Shown here piece by piece: positions 34,493 to 45,845 of a stretch of DNA of 64,000 nt (within the stretch, counting starts at the first letter, position 1; every line of letters begins with the position of its first letter). Origin of the DNA: Endothia cerciana (lineage: Eukaryota > Ascomycota > Sordariomycetes > Diaporthales > Cryphonectriaceae); assembly GCA_026119935.1 (NCBI GenBank), contig JALRMH010000058.1:62001-126000 (forward strand). The letters run 5' to 3'. The position numbers and the translations under genes are program-made. The notes under the pieces were generated by a model. That model was not told the DNA's origin and did no database searches. It saw only the letters and a list, made by a program, of their open reading frames with translations.

Positions 34493-34678
34493 GCAAAGCC
34501 CCCCCCCCCCCCCCACATTGTGGAGGACGAGCGCTCACGGCTGGGTGCTCCAGCTCCCAGAGCTTCCTGGAAGGCAAGGAGCGGAGCCGCACAGGCATGC
34601 CCTGTGACTGATGGGCTCCTGTCCCAACCTAGTGACGTCTGTATAACATCACCGAGAGAGAGTGAGGGGTTGGACCTC

Positions 34679-34711
<33 letters not shown>

Positions 34712-37700
34712 CCTTCCATCATGGCGGCCCTGGAGAGACTCGCCCGGAGGAGGTCTCCAAGTGGAGAGAGAGAGAGAGGGGGAGAGGGGGAGGGAGAGGG
34801 AGAGGGAGAGGGAGGCTGGTCGAGCCAGGCAGCGGGCGTGGTGAGGATCATGGGGTTATGTCCCCTCGGTGATCCGCCACCTCCCATCCACAACCGTCGG
34901 CGGACGTGATGGTGATGCGGGACGGTGCCGTTTCAAGCTGAACTGGTCCGCCGCGCCCGTCCTGGGAGGAACCCACCGCCTGCTCTGGTTGTCTCCGGGT
35001 GCCCCGAGGGGGTGAGGGGGCGAGAGGGTTCATCCTCACCCCCTGACGGGCATCTCGCCCGCCCTCCCGCGTAACCCGCATGAGGTATATGCTGGAGATA
35101 TGAAGCCACCCCCCTGTGCGCCAAGATCAGGACCCCTCCTCAGGCCCTCGACCTGCCGCGAGGATTGCGTGAAGAGGAGGAGGAGGAGGAGGGGGGGGGG
35201 GAGGGACTGCACGTCAGTGCGCACCGCCCGAGGGTGAGGCGTGAGCCTGACCGGAGGATGATCCTGAGGACATTTCCTGTCGGTGGAGGTGTGCCCGCAG
35301 GGCAGAAGGAAGGTGGTGTAGAGACCACGTCGGCCGGCACCCCCCTCCCCCAACACATGTCATCACCAGCCTTCTCGTCCCATCTCCTGATCTTCCCTTT
35401 CGCCAGCATCCGTCCGAACCGGGCGAATGGAAAAAAAATAAAAAAATAAGAGTTCGGACCGGGGGCGCTCCCCGCGGGACATGGCATGCGTTGCGTCCTC
35501 CGGGCGTAGGATTGGTCGTCCTGTCGACCGCCTGCTCGGACAATGTTGGTTGGGGGCCCCTTCACCTCATATGGCAGGGTGGCCTATATCCTCCTGACTC
35601 TTACATACACGGGGTATGGTTCCGTCCGCCAGAGCATGTGGACGCGGCCGCCCGCAAGGCCCAGCAGAAGGCGGATGGGGTGTGCACGGGCGGGTGGGGG
35701 GGGGGGGTTCCCGCGTGCGTACGGCAAGCACAAATGTCCCTGTTCGTGCCAGGCCGTGCCCAGCTGGCTCACATCCCCGACGACCATGTTCGGGGAATCG
35801 GACGTGATCGGACGCCCGCCGGTCGGACGTGCACGTTCGGCGTGGCATCAGTGTCCCTTCTGTACGCGGCCACAAGGTTGAGGGAAAAGGGCCGCGAGGT
35901 CCACACACGGGGTCCACCTCAGCCCGGTGGAGTTTCGGCGCCGTCCTATCGCAAGCTTCGTCCGAAAGAGGCATGCTTGCCCAGGCCCGGTCGCATCCGC
36001 CTCATCCTCCCCCGGCCCCATATATGTAGGATAAGATTTCGCTTACCGGCCCAGATTCCTCCACACCCGCCCACCCCCTTGGTGGTGGCGGTGGTATGCG
36101 GTTGGACATTGGCCTATGGAAATTAGTGACCTGGCGGATGTGTGGGATACGCAGCCCGTGAGGGCCAAGGACGGCGGCACGTGTGGGGAGGTTCTTTTGA
36201 AAATCATGGCGGGGACCGCCGGGTGAGATGTGACGGCGGCGTCCTAACTCGCGATAGGCCCGTCGGGAATATCGGGGGTCGGTTCCAGCCTCAGGAAGAG
36301 GAGGCCGACGCCCATCGGTCGCCGTATGGGTGAGATGTCCCGAGGGGAGCCGGCATCGAGAATGTCCTGGCGCCCCGGGGGGGTGGGGGGGTGGGAGGTT
36401 CGGCCTGCTTATACGCCACAGGCCTTTTCCTCATCTCGATTACTCAACCTCCGTCTCCCGCTGACCAACGGGGTTGTCCCGGGGTGTCCAGGGAGGTGTG
36501 GTAAGACAATCTGTACCTCGCACGAAGGGCCGGCGATGTGGATGCACAGCAGGCGAGCGCCAGCGGTTGGAAGCTGTGGCGATCGGGTACGAGACCCATC
36601 CGCCATCCTACAAGTGACTACTGAAGTGGGACATCATCCTTATCGAGCACGACTACCCATGATAACCCCCCCGGGGAGCAACATGGCCTGCGGGATTACG
36701 ATCCAACAGCGCTTGAGAAGTCCCCCCCCCCCCCTTCCCGGAACACGTACGACCCTCCGCCGGCAGCAAGAGCTGCCTCCAGGCCATCCACCGCCCAGGC
36801 CGGCGGGGGGACACTATGTGTGTGTACGTCAGAAATGAGATGGCATATGCCCACACAAGGAGTTGTGTACCCGGGGTTCCCTAGAGCGACCAGAGAGCCC
36901 CGAGGCGAGACGAACGCCCAACCCGGGCACCATGCACCGGATTCAGAAGAAGAAGAAAGAAAAAAAAAATGCGGGCTGCCCACAGCGATTGGGCCTGCAA
37001 ACAATACATAGGCGTGTCACGTCACCGTGGCACATCATCAGAAGCCCCGGTTGGGGGGGCCCAGCAAGGAGCCAGGTCCGCATCGGACGAGATGACCGGG
37101 ACCCTCTCTCGCCTGGGCTGCCCGACACATGTGTTTCGATCCTTGCAGCCTCGTGTGCCCTTCCCCCCCCCCCCCCCGGGCTTCGGAGCTGGACGCAGGT
37201 GAGGGTGTGATAGCTGGGCTGACCGGCCCAGACTGGCGCGCATGCCCACGTGTGCCTACGCAGCAGCGCTGGCTCAACAGGATCCGTCTGGAAGGGAGAC
37301 TCCCCCCGTCCTCTCCGTGTCACGGGTGAGAAAGACCTTGGTCGGCCCCCCTTCCCTCCACTACCGCACCACAGATAATCTTTGTGTGTATGTATGAGCT
37401 GGGCCCCCTCGGCGAGCCGACATGACCTGCCAGCCCCCCCCCCCCCCCACCGTCCGTAAGACACACATATGCCGAGGTTGTTTTCTTGCTGAGGCATCTC
37501 ATCATATAACATTGCAGCCATATCCATTTGCCCCCGTTCGGCACTATGGCAGATGATCAGGCGTATCCCCGCCTCCTGCGCGGCCTGTAACGGCCGCGGG
37601 ATGGAGGCAGAGACGAGATGACACATTGGGTGGCCGCCCCACCGACAACGCCCATGCCCAGCCGTGAGCCCTGTCGATGGGGCCTCTCAGCGGGGAGCAT

Positions 37701-37931
37701 CACGGCAGTAAGTAGGGTTGGTGGCGGGAAGGGGATCAGAGGTGGTAGTAAAGATGAGATGTCGTCTTCACCACACCCCGGACGGCGCCCCCCCCCCCCC
37801 CTCACACCCACAAAGACCCACGGCGAGCCCTGAGCCGCGATTGGAGGCACATATCCCGGCGGGCTGGGCCACTAGCAGGGATCGTGGAAGGGGGCACGGC
37901 TGAGGCCAAACCTGTGGGGTCGTGGGTGTGT

Positions 37932-37964
<33 letters not shown>

Positions 37965-38095
37965 GTGCGGATGGGGGTTGTGGATCCTCCTCCCCCTACA
38001 CATCTTACATGGGCGTTGCCTCTTCGGGCGATTCTTGCGAGTCCTTCCCGGCCGAAACACCTCGAGAGGTTTACTATTATGGGGCCCCTCCTGGC

Positions 38096-38161
38096 CTGGC
38101 CTGGCCTGGCCTGGCCTGGTCTGGTCTGGTCTGGTCTGGTCTGGTCTGGTCTGGTCTGGTT
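38096..38161 (+). repeat. CTGGC array switching to CTGGT
   Basis: About five CTGGC units are followed without a break by about eight CTGGT units. The single-base variant is completely segregated between the two halves. Confidence 0.92.
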
Positions 38162-38261
38162 TTATCCTCTCTCCCTCTCCCTCTCTCCCTGTCTCGTGCC
38201 CCGACGGATGTCGAGGAGGCACCTGGTCCCGATCGCATAGTCGGTCAGTTCCCGGGAGGCA

Positions 38262-38303
<42 letters not shown>

Positions 38304-38885
38304 CGAAAGAGGGAGAGAGAGGGCGCCATGTTGCCGAAACAGTCCGAAGGGAACAAAGGGAATACGACAGAATACTACACAGCATTACATCGCCATCACG
38401 TGCCATCCCATGACCTGTGTGATAATGGACCCTGCCCCCCCCCCCCCCCACGACCCAAAAAAAAAAAAAAAGACAACACCACCAAAACCTGTCCTCGACC
38501 CCTACCTACCCTCCTGGCATGGGGGTGATGGCACGTTGGCAGGCACAGGCACGCCCTCGCCCTGGCTGCCCATCCGAGCCCCTGGTCATCAGACACGTCG
38601 TCCGCCTGTGCCGGGCCTTGCTTCGCGATTGGGTCACCAGCGCAGGCATCCTGCCTGCGAGGGTGTTGGGCCACCGCCCCCTCCGACCCGACTCAGGTAG
38701 TCAGTCTCTCTCCCTCTCCCTCTCCCTCTCCCCCCGCCGCGTCCGTCGCTGGTAGGGCGGGCGGGCGAGTGAGTGAGTGAGTGAGTGAGTGGGTGGGTAG
38801 GCCATGACAAGACATGATCAGCCGTTGAGATGCTAGGAGCGTACAGTCCCCACCTGGTGGTCCCTTTTTGACCTGTCAGTTGTCC

Positions 38886-38931
<46 letters not shown>

Positions 38932-40137
38932 ACGGATGGATACGTACTATTTACGGACCTTGTTGCGATCGTACATATCTCGTCCTCGTGCATGGGGCCA
39001 TATCTCGTACAATCTTACATCTCCATGTTCGCCACCGACTGCTGTTAGCCTTAAGAGGGAGACCGTGCCCACGTCGTGCCAGACCTCTCGGCGCGTGCCC
39101 AATTAGCTAGCATCCCGGTCCTCCCTCTGCATCCATGCGCAGGAATCATCTAGTCTGCCCGCCGCATCTCTGCAGTCCTCCCCCTCCCCCTCCCCCTCCC
39201 CCTCCCCCTCGTCCTCGTCCTCGTCCTCGTCCTCACCCGCCTCGCCTCGACACCGACGACAACACCACCGCCGTCCATCCCAGGTCCGGTTCGTGGTAAG
39301 CCACCTCGCCCCCTCCCCCCGACGCCACTAGTGCCGATATATAACCCCCCCTACGGGTATACGACCGGCTCCTGTTGCGACTCGCCCTTGCTGATCGCCC
39401 GCTCCCGCATTGTACCCATCCCATCCATCTAACATATATTTACGAAGGGACCACACCGGGACAACAACGCACCGACGTCAGCCCCCATGCCCCTGGTCCC
39501 CACTCCTCTGCCTGTGCCATCCATCCCATACGCAGGATCCTGCTGGTCTCCCCCCCCCCCCCCGCGCGGCCCCTACTGCACCTAGACCCAGCCCGGCCTC
39601 ACGCCTACCGGCCTAGAGTCTTCCCTCCTCCCTCCCCCCGAGACCCCCCCTCGGGGCTCGGCTCAGGCCCACTATCCATCATACCCACCGCTCCTCCCTT
39701 GGCAGGCCCCTGACGACGTTTCGTTACTTTCTCCGGAACAAGCATAGCCCGGGTGCCATCTTATAAGTGAGCCGCACCTCCGGGATCGTTCGTCCAAGGA
39801 CGGGCCAACCGCTCGCGGGGTCTCGCCAGTCAGCACCACCGCGCGCCACCTCCCTGGCTAGCCCCAGCCCAGGCTAGGAATAACAACCGCTGTCATCCCC
39901 TTCCTGTCAGCGGGGAGAGGGAACCAAGAAAAGAAGGAGAAGAAAAGAAGGAGAAAATAAAAGAGGGATAGGCCGGACGGGTGCTGATGGAAACATCCTC
40001 GTAGGATAAAGCACCCATCTCTGCCCCTCACCCCTCGTGCTGGGCCTTTCCCCCACGAGGTGTACCCCCTCATGCCTCCCATCCTCTGCCCCATGCCCAG
40101 AGACCTGGCCGAGTGCTTGCATGAGACGGGTGAACGG

Positions 40138-42129
40138 ATGTCGAACACCCCCCCTGGCTACGGCCAGCCCGCCTACCACCACCACCACCACCACCTCCCA
40201 TCACAGCAGCATCAGCTGGGCCGCCCGAGGTGGTCCCTGAACGACCTCAGCACTGAGCTCCTGGCGTTGATACTCGAGCAGGTTCGTCTGCCCGCACCTC
40301 TCCCCCCCCCCCCGCCCCGCCCCCTCCTGGTTAATGGGCCACCTCCCCCGGATCGGCGGCCCTCCAGGACGATGGCGTCCGTCCCCGGGGCCGAGGTACC
40401 ACCAGTCAAGGCTGACCTCGACGCGGACAGCTCCGGGACATCGACGCGCGGCAAGTCGCCACGGCCCGCCTCCTCTGCCGACGGTTTAACGATATAGCGA
40501 TACCCATCGCCTACAGGACGCTCGCCCTCAACGAGAACATACTCCGCCCTGATTCCGAGCAGTCCTTCCCACACGCCCTCAGGCACATCTATGCCTACAC
40601 CAACCATGTCGTCGCGCGGAGCGACCTCGACCCGGGGAGGACCAGGGCCGTCCTGGAGAGGATACGGAAGCTGTCCTCGGTGAGGTGAGCAGCCGCTACC
40701 GGCGAGCAGGGCGTGGGGGATAACCCCCCTCGCGGTCCTGGCAAGGGCTGACTGACTGACTGACTGATCATGACCGGACCCCAGGTGGCGCTACGTGGAC
40801 GGGACGCTCCGCTCGGGGCAGTTCTGGATGCCCTCGGACGTCCTCAACCCGGAACAGACCCGCCGCCACGGGACCAGGCTCTACGTCGAGGACCTCCCCC
40901 TCCGCAACCCCGAGGAGGGCGAGGGCGAGGGCGAGGGCGAGGGCGAGGGCGGCGCGCACGACACCTACCTCCGCGCCATCCCCGCCTCCCTCCTCGTGTC
41001 CCTCAGGACGGCCCGCCCGGCGCCCCCGCTCGTGACGCGCCTCGACCCCCTCAAGCACCTCCTCCTCTCGGCGCGGCACCTGGAGGCGCTGCGCTTCGAG
41101 GACCGCGGCCAGGGCACGCAGTTCCGGTTCGCGGGCGGCGAGCGGCTGCCCCCCTTCCGCGAGCTGGCCCTCCGCTCCTACGACTGGCGGCACACGCCGG
41201 AGGAGGCCGCGCGGCACTGGGACTTCAGCCGGATCGCCCGGCTGGAGCTGACCTCGGTGCCCGTCTTCAACTTCCTCGCCTCGGTGGCGCCGGCCGACCT
41301 CGCGGGCCTGCGGGCCCTGCACTGCGAGGACTTCAGCGCCCACCTCCTCCCGGACCGGCGGCACGAGGCCACGCGCGCCCTGCACCTGCTGGTGCGCGAC
41401 CACGTCCGCGCCCTGTCGGCGCTCTCCGTCACCGTGCACACGGCGCAGTTCCCGGCGGCGGCGGCCCTGCTGCGCCACGCCCCGTCGCTGGAGCTCCTGC
41501 GCCTGCGCGACCACACGGGCTTCGCCGAGGAGGACCGGCCCTGCCCGACCCTGCGGCCCGCGGAACTCGCCCTGCTGGCCGCGCGCCTGCGCCGGCTGCG
41601 GTCCCTCGAGCTCGACATGGACGCCGCCGCCCTGGGCGCCGGCGGCCCTGCCGCCTTCCTCCGCGCCGCCGCCTCCTTCCCCGCGCTGCACACGCTCACG
41701 CTGCACGTGCAGACGGTCGTCCGCCCGTACGACGAGGACGAGGACGAGGACGAGGACGGGGGCGGCGGGGGCGGCGGGGGCTGCCGGGACCGCCGGGACC
41801 GCCGGGACCGGGACCGGGAGGCCGCCGTGCGCACGCTGCGGTCCCTGGTGGGGGCCAGGCGGGAGCTGGGGCTCCCGCCCTGGCGGCGCATCACCGTCAA
41901 CGTCGGCGGGTGGAGGCGCGTCATGGTGCGCAGGCTGAGCGAGGCGTGGCGGAGGCTGAACGGGCTCGGGGTGTTCGCGGAGCGGTGCTTCGTGCTGGAG
42001 AGGGCGGACGGGGGCGAGATGAGCCTCAGGGAGGAGGCCGCCGTCGAGGCGAGCCGGGCGGGCACGCCGCAGGAGGAGGAGGAGGCGGGGGGAGATGGTG
42101 TTTATATAAGGGCCGGCGAGGGCGGCTGA
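40138..42129 (+). CDS. F-box protein with acidic low-complexity inserts
   Basis: F-box proteins are substrate adaptors of SCF (Skp1-Cullin) ubiquitin ligases. The model is 580 aa from exons 40138-40281, 40431-40684 and 40785-42129, with phases consistent. The F-box spans the first intron: RWSLNDLSTELLALILEQ joins LRDIDARQVATARLLCRRFN, followed by IPIAYRTLALN, the usual fungal pattern. The rest is a long C-terminal domain with Leu-rich spacing (LRRLRSLELDMD, FPALHTLTLHVQ) that would hold the substrate. Simple-repeat inserts include six His before the F-box, an (EG)n run in exon 3 and a Glu/Asp plus poly-Gly stretch near residue 450. Nearly all third positions are G or C. The start is uncertain: an in-frame ATG at 40072 would add 22 residues. 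Confidence 0.78.
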
Positions 42130-42479
42130 CTGAACCGGCCGGACCCTCCGTCCTGGGGCGGCGGCGGGGGGGCTCGCTGTGGGAAGGGTACCCTGATTAA
42201 GAGAAAGGCACGGGGCCAGGGAGGAGAGGGGAGGAAGGGCATCAAGGGGTCTGGCGGTGGGGGCAATATTTCTGTTTTCGTAACTCTCTGGGCGGCAGTC
42301 TTCAAGCGGGAGGTGGATACCGTCCCTCCAGGGTGTATCGAGCGAGTGAGCATTGTTCTTCTTTTTCTCCTTCTTCTTCTTCCTCTTGTTGTTGTTGCAT
42401 CTCAGCGAGCGCATTCTACATATATCATCTTGCAGCCTCGAGGCATCACCAGCGCAACCCGACATGATCGAGAGAGACC
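42130..42479. other. 3' flank of the F-box gene
   Basis: No supported coding sequence. A CTT/TTC-rich stretch lies at about 42357-42400. It probably contains the 3' UTR of the F-box gene. Confidence 0.45.
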
Positions 42480-42640
42480 CGGTGTAGAACCCTGCTGGAC
42501 TTGTCCGAAGGTTTGTCTGAAGGTTTCCGCCTCGAGAGATATTGACAGGAATAAGCCTCAGAATCCGAAAGGGGGGGGGGGGGAGGGTCAAAAACTGAGC
42601 CTTGGATACCATTAGGGACCTCCCACCAAGGTTCTCGGGT

Positions 42641-42684
<44 letters not shown>

Positions 42685-42752
42685 ATTCAGATAGATTGGG
42701 CGCGAGCTTTGTAAGTCCCGGTTTGTCTCGATGGGAGCGTGACATGTCCTGT
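42480..42752 (+). repeat. Dispersed repeat, copy 2, with (GTT)n expansion
   Basis: This is the second copy of the element at 14140-14365, in direct orientation, 28 kb away. It carries a long (GTT)n run at about 42640-42685 where copy 1 has a T-rich stretch ending TTGTTGTTCAG, and a G-run at about 42570 where copy 1 has GAGGGAAAGG. It begins 350 bp after the F-box stop codon. Confidence 0.7.
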
Positions 42753-43115
42753 GAGACGACCATCTAAGTTCTTATAGAATATCAGAAATGTGGTGAAATA
42801 GAGACCTGACGTCGCATTCAGACACCTCGTATAATACATGCCCACCGTCGTCGGTCCTGTCGTCCTGCCCAGAACTGTGGTGCTGACCACTGTGAGGCTT
42901 GAACTGGAGCCTGAAGAGAGAAAAAAAAGAGAAAAAAGTGAAAGAAAGAAAGGAAAAAAAAGAAAGGAAAAAAGAGAAAAAAGGAAAAAAAAAAAAAAAA
43001 GAAAAGGAAGAGGAAAGGAAGAGGGGGCTACTGCTGGGCGGCCTCTGTTGTGAGGAGGTCTTTGAGGGTGTGTGGCTGGAGACAGGGCCTCGTGCAGCAG
43101 AGGTCATTACTGCTG

Positions 43116-43152
<37 letters not shown>

Positions 43153-43999
43153 GGTGGGGGCACCGACTACTGACAGTGCCGTCGAAGGCAGCCCCAGAGC
43201 GCCCTGCAGCCCCTGGCGCGGCCCTGGGTCGGTGGGCTGACAGGGGGCCTCTGGGGGGGGGGCAGAGGTCCACTGTCGGCACCACCCCGCACCCTGATGG
43301 TACAGTGGGTCGGTAGCGGGTGGGCCTACCCGACAATCCTGGGGCAGATCATAGTGGGCGGGTTGAGTACATACATACATACATACATACATAAGTACTG
43401 TATACCAGTACATGGGTGCGAGGTACCTGGGGTCTGGGGCTAGTGGTGTCCAGGGGCACTCTCATTCACTTCGCCCACCTGCAACGTCCCGATGGGAGGA
43501 AAAAAAGCAACCTCCCTCCCTGCGAGAGACCAGACCGAGACCAGACCAGACGGGGTCCGAGTGTTGAGAGTTGTTGAGAGAGGAGCCCTTCCTGTGGGAG
43601 GACGTATTCCTCCTGCTGGAAAAGCAAGCAAACCTTCGAGTGACGCCCTTTCAGCACTGGGGCTTGGGGCTTTACTTTAAAAACCCTCCCGACTTTAAAA
43701 ACCCTCCCGACCTCCTCCTCGTCCTCGTCCTCGTCCTCGTCCTCCTACTCCTCCTCCTCTCCCAACCCATCTGGACAACCACGGGCTCTGGGCACCTCCA
43801 GCTCCCGACACCTCCAGCTCTCACCTCCAGCTCTCGACACCAACCCGCCCAGTGCTTTTGACCCTGCTCGTCGGCACACGGCCCCCCCCCTCCCCTTACA
43901 CCTCTTCGGGGTCACACTGTCCTCATCTCTCACCCACCCACCCACCCTCCTCGTTCCCCCCCCCCCCCCGCCCCCCAAATTCCTCTCCACCGCAGCAAC
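42753..43999. other. Spacer with purine tract, CTG and CATA repeats
   Basis: No gene supported. It holds an A/G-only tract at about 42911-43028, a (CTG)n run at about 43111-43152, a CATA run at about 43368-43393, a direct duplication of ACTTTAAAAACCCTCCCG at 43674-43709, and a CCTCGT run at about 43713-43742. The last part is the promoter of the gene at 44000. Confidence 0.5.
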
Positions 44000-45148
44000 A
44001 TGTCGGCGGCTGCCGGCCCCTCGGGGAGCTCGGGCCACGGCGCGGGCAGCAGGGGAAGGGCGCAGGTGGCACCCTTGGCGCTGCCCTCGCCCGAGGCCAG
44101 CGACGGCGAGGCCAGCGACGCCGAGGCCAGCGACGCCGAGGCCAACACCATAGACTTCAGGGAGTACACGAGTGCGTTCCTCAACCTCGACGGCGAGGAC
44201 GAGGACGACGGCCTCGACTACGACTCCCGCCAGGCATACGAGACCATATCGAGCGTCATCTGCGGCCTGATGGTCCCCTCGTGCGCCACGTTCCGCCTCC
44301 CCCTGGACGCCGGCGGGCCTCTCCGGCCGGGGCGCTCCGCCCAGCGCCCCTACGAGCTCCTCCACGAGAGGCTCAGCGACCACTCCTTCCTGCTGGGCTT
44401 CTTCGACGACGAGGTCCGGAAGGACTGGGACGAGAAGACGGGCGAGCTCACCATGCGGCTCAGGCCCAGCTACGTGCACGACCTCTTCAGGGAGGCCCTG
44501 ATGGTGGTCATCGGGGCCGAGCTGGACCGGGTCGCCGCCACCTTCCCCGAGCTCCGGCCCCTCCGCGGCAGGATCACCGCGGGCGGCGGGGCGAGGATCC
44601 AGAAGTGGCGGGCGGGGTCGGAGCTCGCGTGCTTCGAGCAGGCCCCCGACGAGCAGTTCACGTACCCCAACGAGAAGCACCCGCAGATGGTCCTGGAGAT
44701 GGGCCACGGCCGCGACAGGAGGGGCCTGGAGCACCTCGTCCACAGCTACTTCGAGCACGTGGTCGACGGCTTCTGCTCGCTCCTCACCTTCGACCTCGAC
44801 GGCAACGTCCCGGAGGACGAGCGCGTGCCGGGCGTCTACCACCCCGCCTCCGTCTCCCTCTGGGTCTGCGAGAGGGACGAGTACTCCCCCACCCTGATGC
44901 TCCAGCAGTGGATGCAGGACGTCGTCTTCCGCGACGCCGGCGGCCGCCCCGTGCCCGGGTGGCTCGTCCTGCCCTTCGAGCTGTTCCTGCCCGAGCGGGA
45001 GCACCCCGCCGTCGTGGACCACGTCTCGGCCGTCGCCAACCTCCGCATCAGCTTCGCCTACCTCGCGCAGATCCTCTCCTCCGCAGAGCACAAGAAGGAG
45101 CAGAGGGACGAGGCCAGGAGGAACGGGACGCTGAACGGGACAGCGTAA
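44000..45148 (+). CDS. Orphan fungal protein with a PD-(D/E)XK-like motif, single exon
   Basis: The product is 382 aa, encoded without introns. Residues 1-75 are disordered and acidic, with a 12-bp coding repeat giving EASD units. The folded part begins about residue 76. A core of EQAPDEQFTYP (Asp217) followed by HPQMVLEMGHG (Glu233) and a long helix resembles the strand-turn-strand centre of the PD-(D/E)XK nuclease fold seen in a widespread group of fungal hypothetical proteins. The usual Lys of the ExK position is Gly here, so catalysis is doubtful. The C-terminus is LPFELFLPER plus a charged helix. No signal or membrane segment is present. G or C at almost every third position and a clean 382-codon frame support a real gene. 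The nuclease relation is inference. Confidence 0.68.
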   Translation: MSAAAGPSGSSGHGAGSRGRAQVAPLALPSPEASDGEASDAEASDAEANTIDFREYTSAFLNLDGEDEDDGLDYDSRQAYETISSVICGLMVPSCATFRLPLDAGGPLRPGRSAQRPYELLHERLSDHSFLLGFFDDEVRKDWDEKTGELTMRLRPSYVHDLFREALMVVIGAELDRVAATFPELRPLRGRITAGGGARIQKWRAGSELACFEQAPDEQFTYPNEKHPQMVLEMGHGRDRRGLEHLVHSYFEHVVDGFCSLLTFDLDGNVPEDERVPGVYHPASVSLWVCERDEYSPTLMLQQWMQDVVFRDAGGRPVPGWLVLPFELFLPEREHPAVVDHVSAVANLRISFAYLAQILSSAEHKKEQRDEARRNGTLNGTA

Positions 45149-45483
45149 GGCCGCCTGCCCGGCGGGGGAGACCCAGGGGCCGCCATCCCGGCCCGGGACC
45201 ACCCGACATGGGATCGGGCTGGTCAACCTCGGGCGTCAGGGCCGGCCCCCGTGCCATGGCGGCCGAGGGCCGGAGGCGCCGGCACGGAGTGACGCGGTCA
45301 CGGGAGAGAGTGTCTTTCCCGGGGCAGAGCGGGGTTTTCCTATTGGTCACGTTGTCGCGCCGACGAGTCTGTATCTGTGTTTCCTTCCGCCCACGCTCCC
45401 TCTCAACCTGTGTTTCCCTCAACCTGTGTGTCCCTTCAGCCTTGGTCTTTCAGCCTATCTTTCCCCTCCAGCCTGTGTTTCCT
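45149..45483. other. 3' flank of the orphan gene
   Basis: No supported coding sequence. From 45380 onward the strand is pyrimidine-rich, with the phrase CCTGTGTTTCCCT repeated loosely, leading into the minisatellite. Confidence 0.45.
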
Positions 45484-45797
45484 CCAACCCACGCTCTCGG
45501 CCCGGCCCCCGCAGTCTCGCCGCCTGCGTGTGATGACGCTTGATGATGTTGCGCGGTCATGTTGTGGGGTCTGTCTTTCGGTTTCTCTTTTTTTTGTCTT
45601 CCTTCCTTTCTTTTCTTAACCCACGTTTCTCGGCCCGGCTCCCTCAGTCCCGCCGCCTGCGTGTGATGATGCCTATGATGTTGCGCGGTCATGGTGTTGA
45701 ACCTGTATTTCCTTACCCTTTTTTTTGTTTTTTGTTTTCTCTCCCTACCACGCTCTTGGGCTTGGCTTTCGCAGTCTCGCCGTCTGCGTGTGATGGA
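45484..45797 (+). repeat. Minisatellite of about 130 bp, two full and one partial unit
   Basis: Each unit begins with CCACG(C/T)TCTCGGCCCGGC-like sequence, continues CAGTC(T/C)CGCCG(C/T)CTGCGTGTGATG, then (in the two complete units) ATGATGTTGCGCGGTCATG and a T/C-rich tail. The CTGCGTG anchor recurs at about 45524, 45657 and 45784. The third unit is interrupted by a (GT)n run at about 45802-45841. Confidence 0.8.
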
Positions 45798-45800
45798 CAC

Positions 45801-45845
<45 letters not shown>

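Larger units (their letters stand above)
31553..40137. other. Longest gene-poor block, dense in microsatellites
   Basis: About 8.6 kb has no gene that I can support. Simple repeats include (GGA)n at about 31808-31834, (GT)n at 32451-32473, 37925-37963 and 38888-38931, (GA)n then (GT)n at 33323-33382, (CT)n at 33926-33987, (ACA)n at 34681-34711, CTGGY at 38096-38161, GAGT at 38768-38790 and a CCCCCT/CGTCCT tract at 39180-39233. Homopolymers of 10-15 C or G recur. Open frames up to 333 codons (33515-34516, minus) read through these repeats and are not credible. A duplicated block within 34303-34492 is listed separately. Confidence 0.5.

Noticed and set aside
33515..34516. 333-codon minus-strand frame
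   Set aside because: It reads through (GA)n, poly-A/G and homopolymer tracts, giving RERERE runs. Nothing suggests a protein.
40768..42612. 614-codon open frame on the minus strand over the F-box gene
   Set aside because: It is antisense to a gene with G or C at nearly every third position, which removes stop codons from the opposite strand. The translation is low complexity without a domain.
43852..45543. 563-codon plus-strand frame and 493-codon minus-strand frame over the orphan gene
   Set aside because: Both are shadows of the 382-codon frame at 44000-45148. Their translations are dominated by Arg, Pro and Gly.
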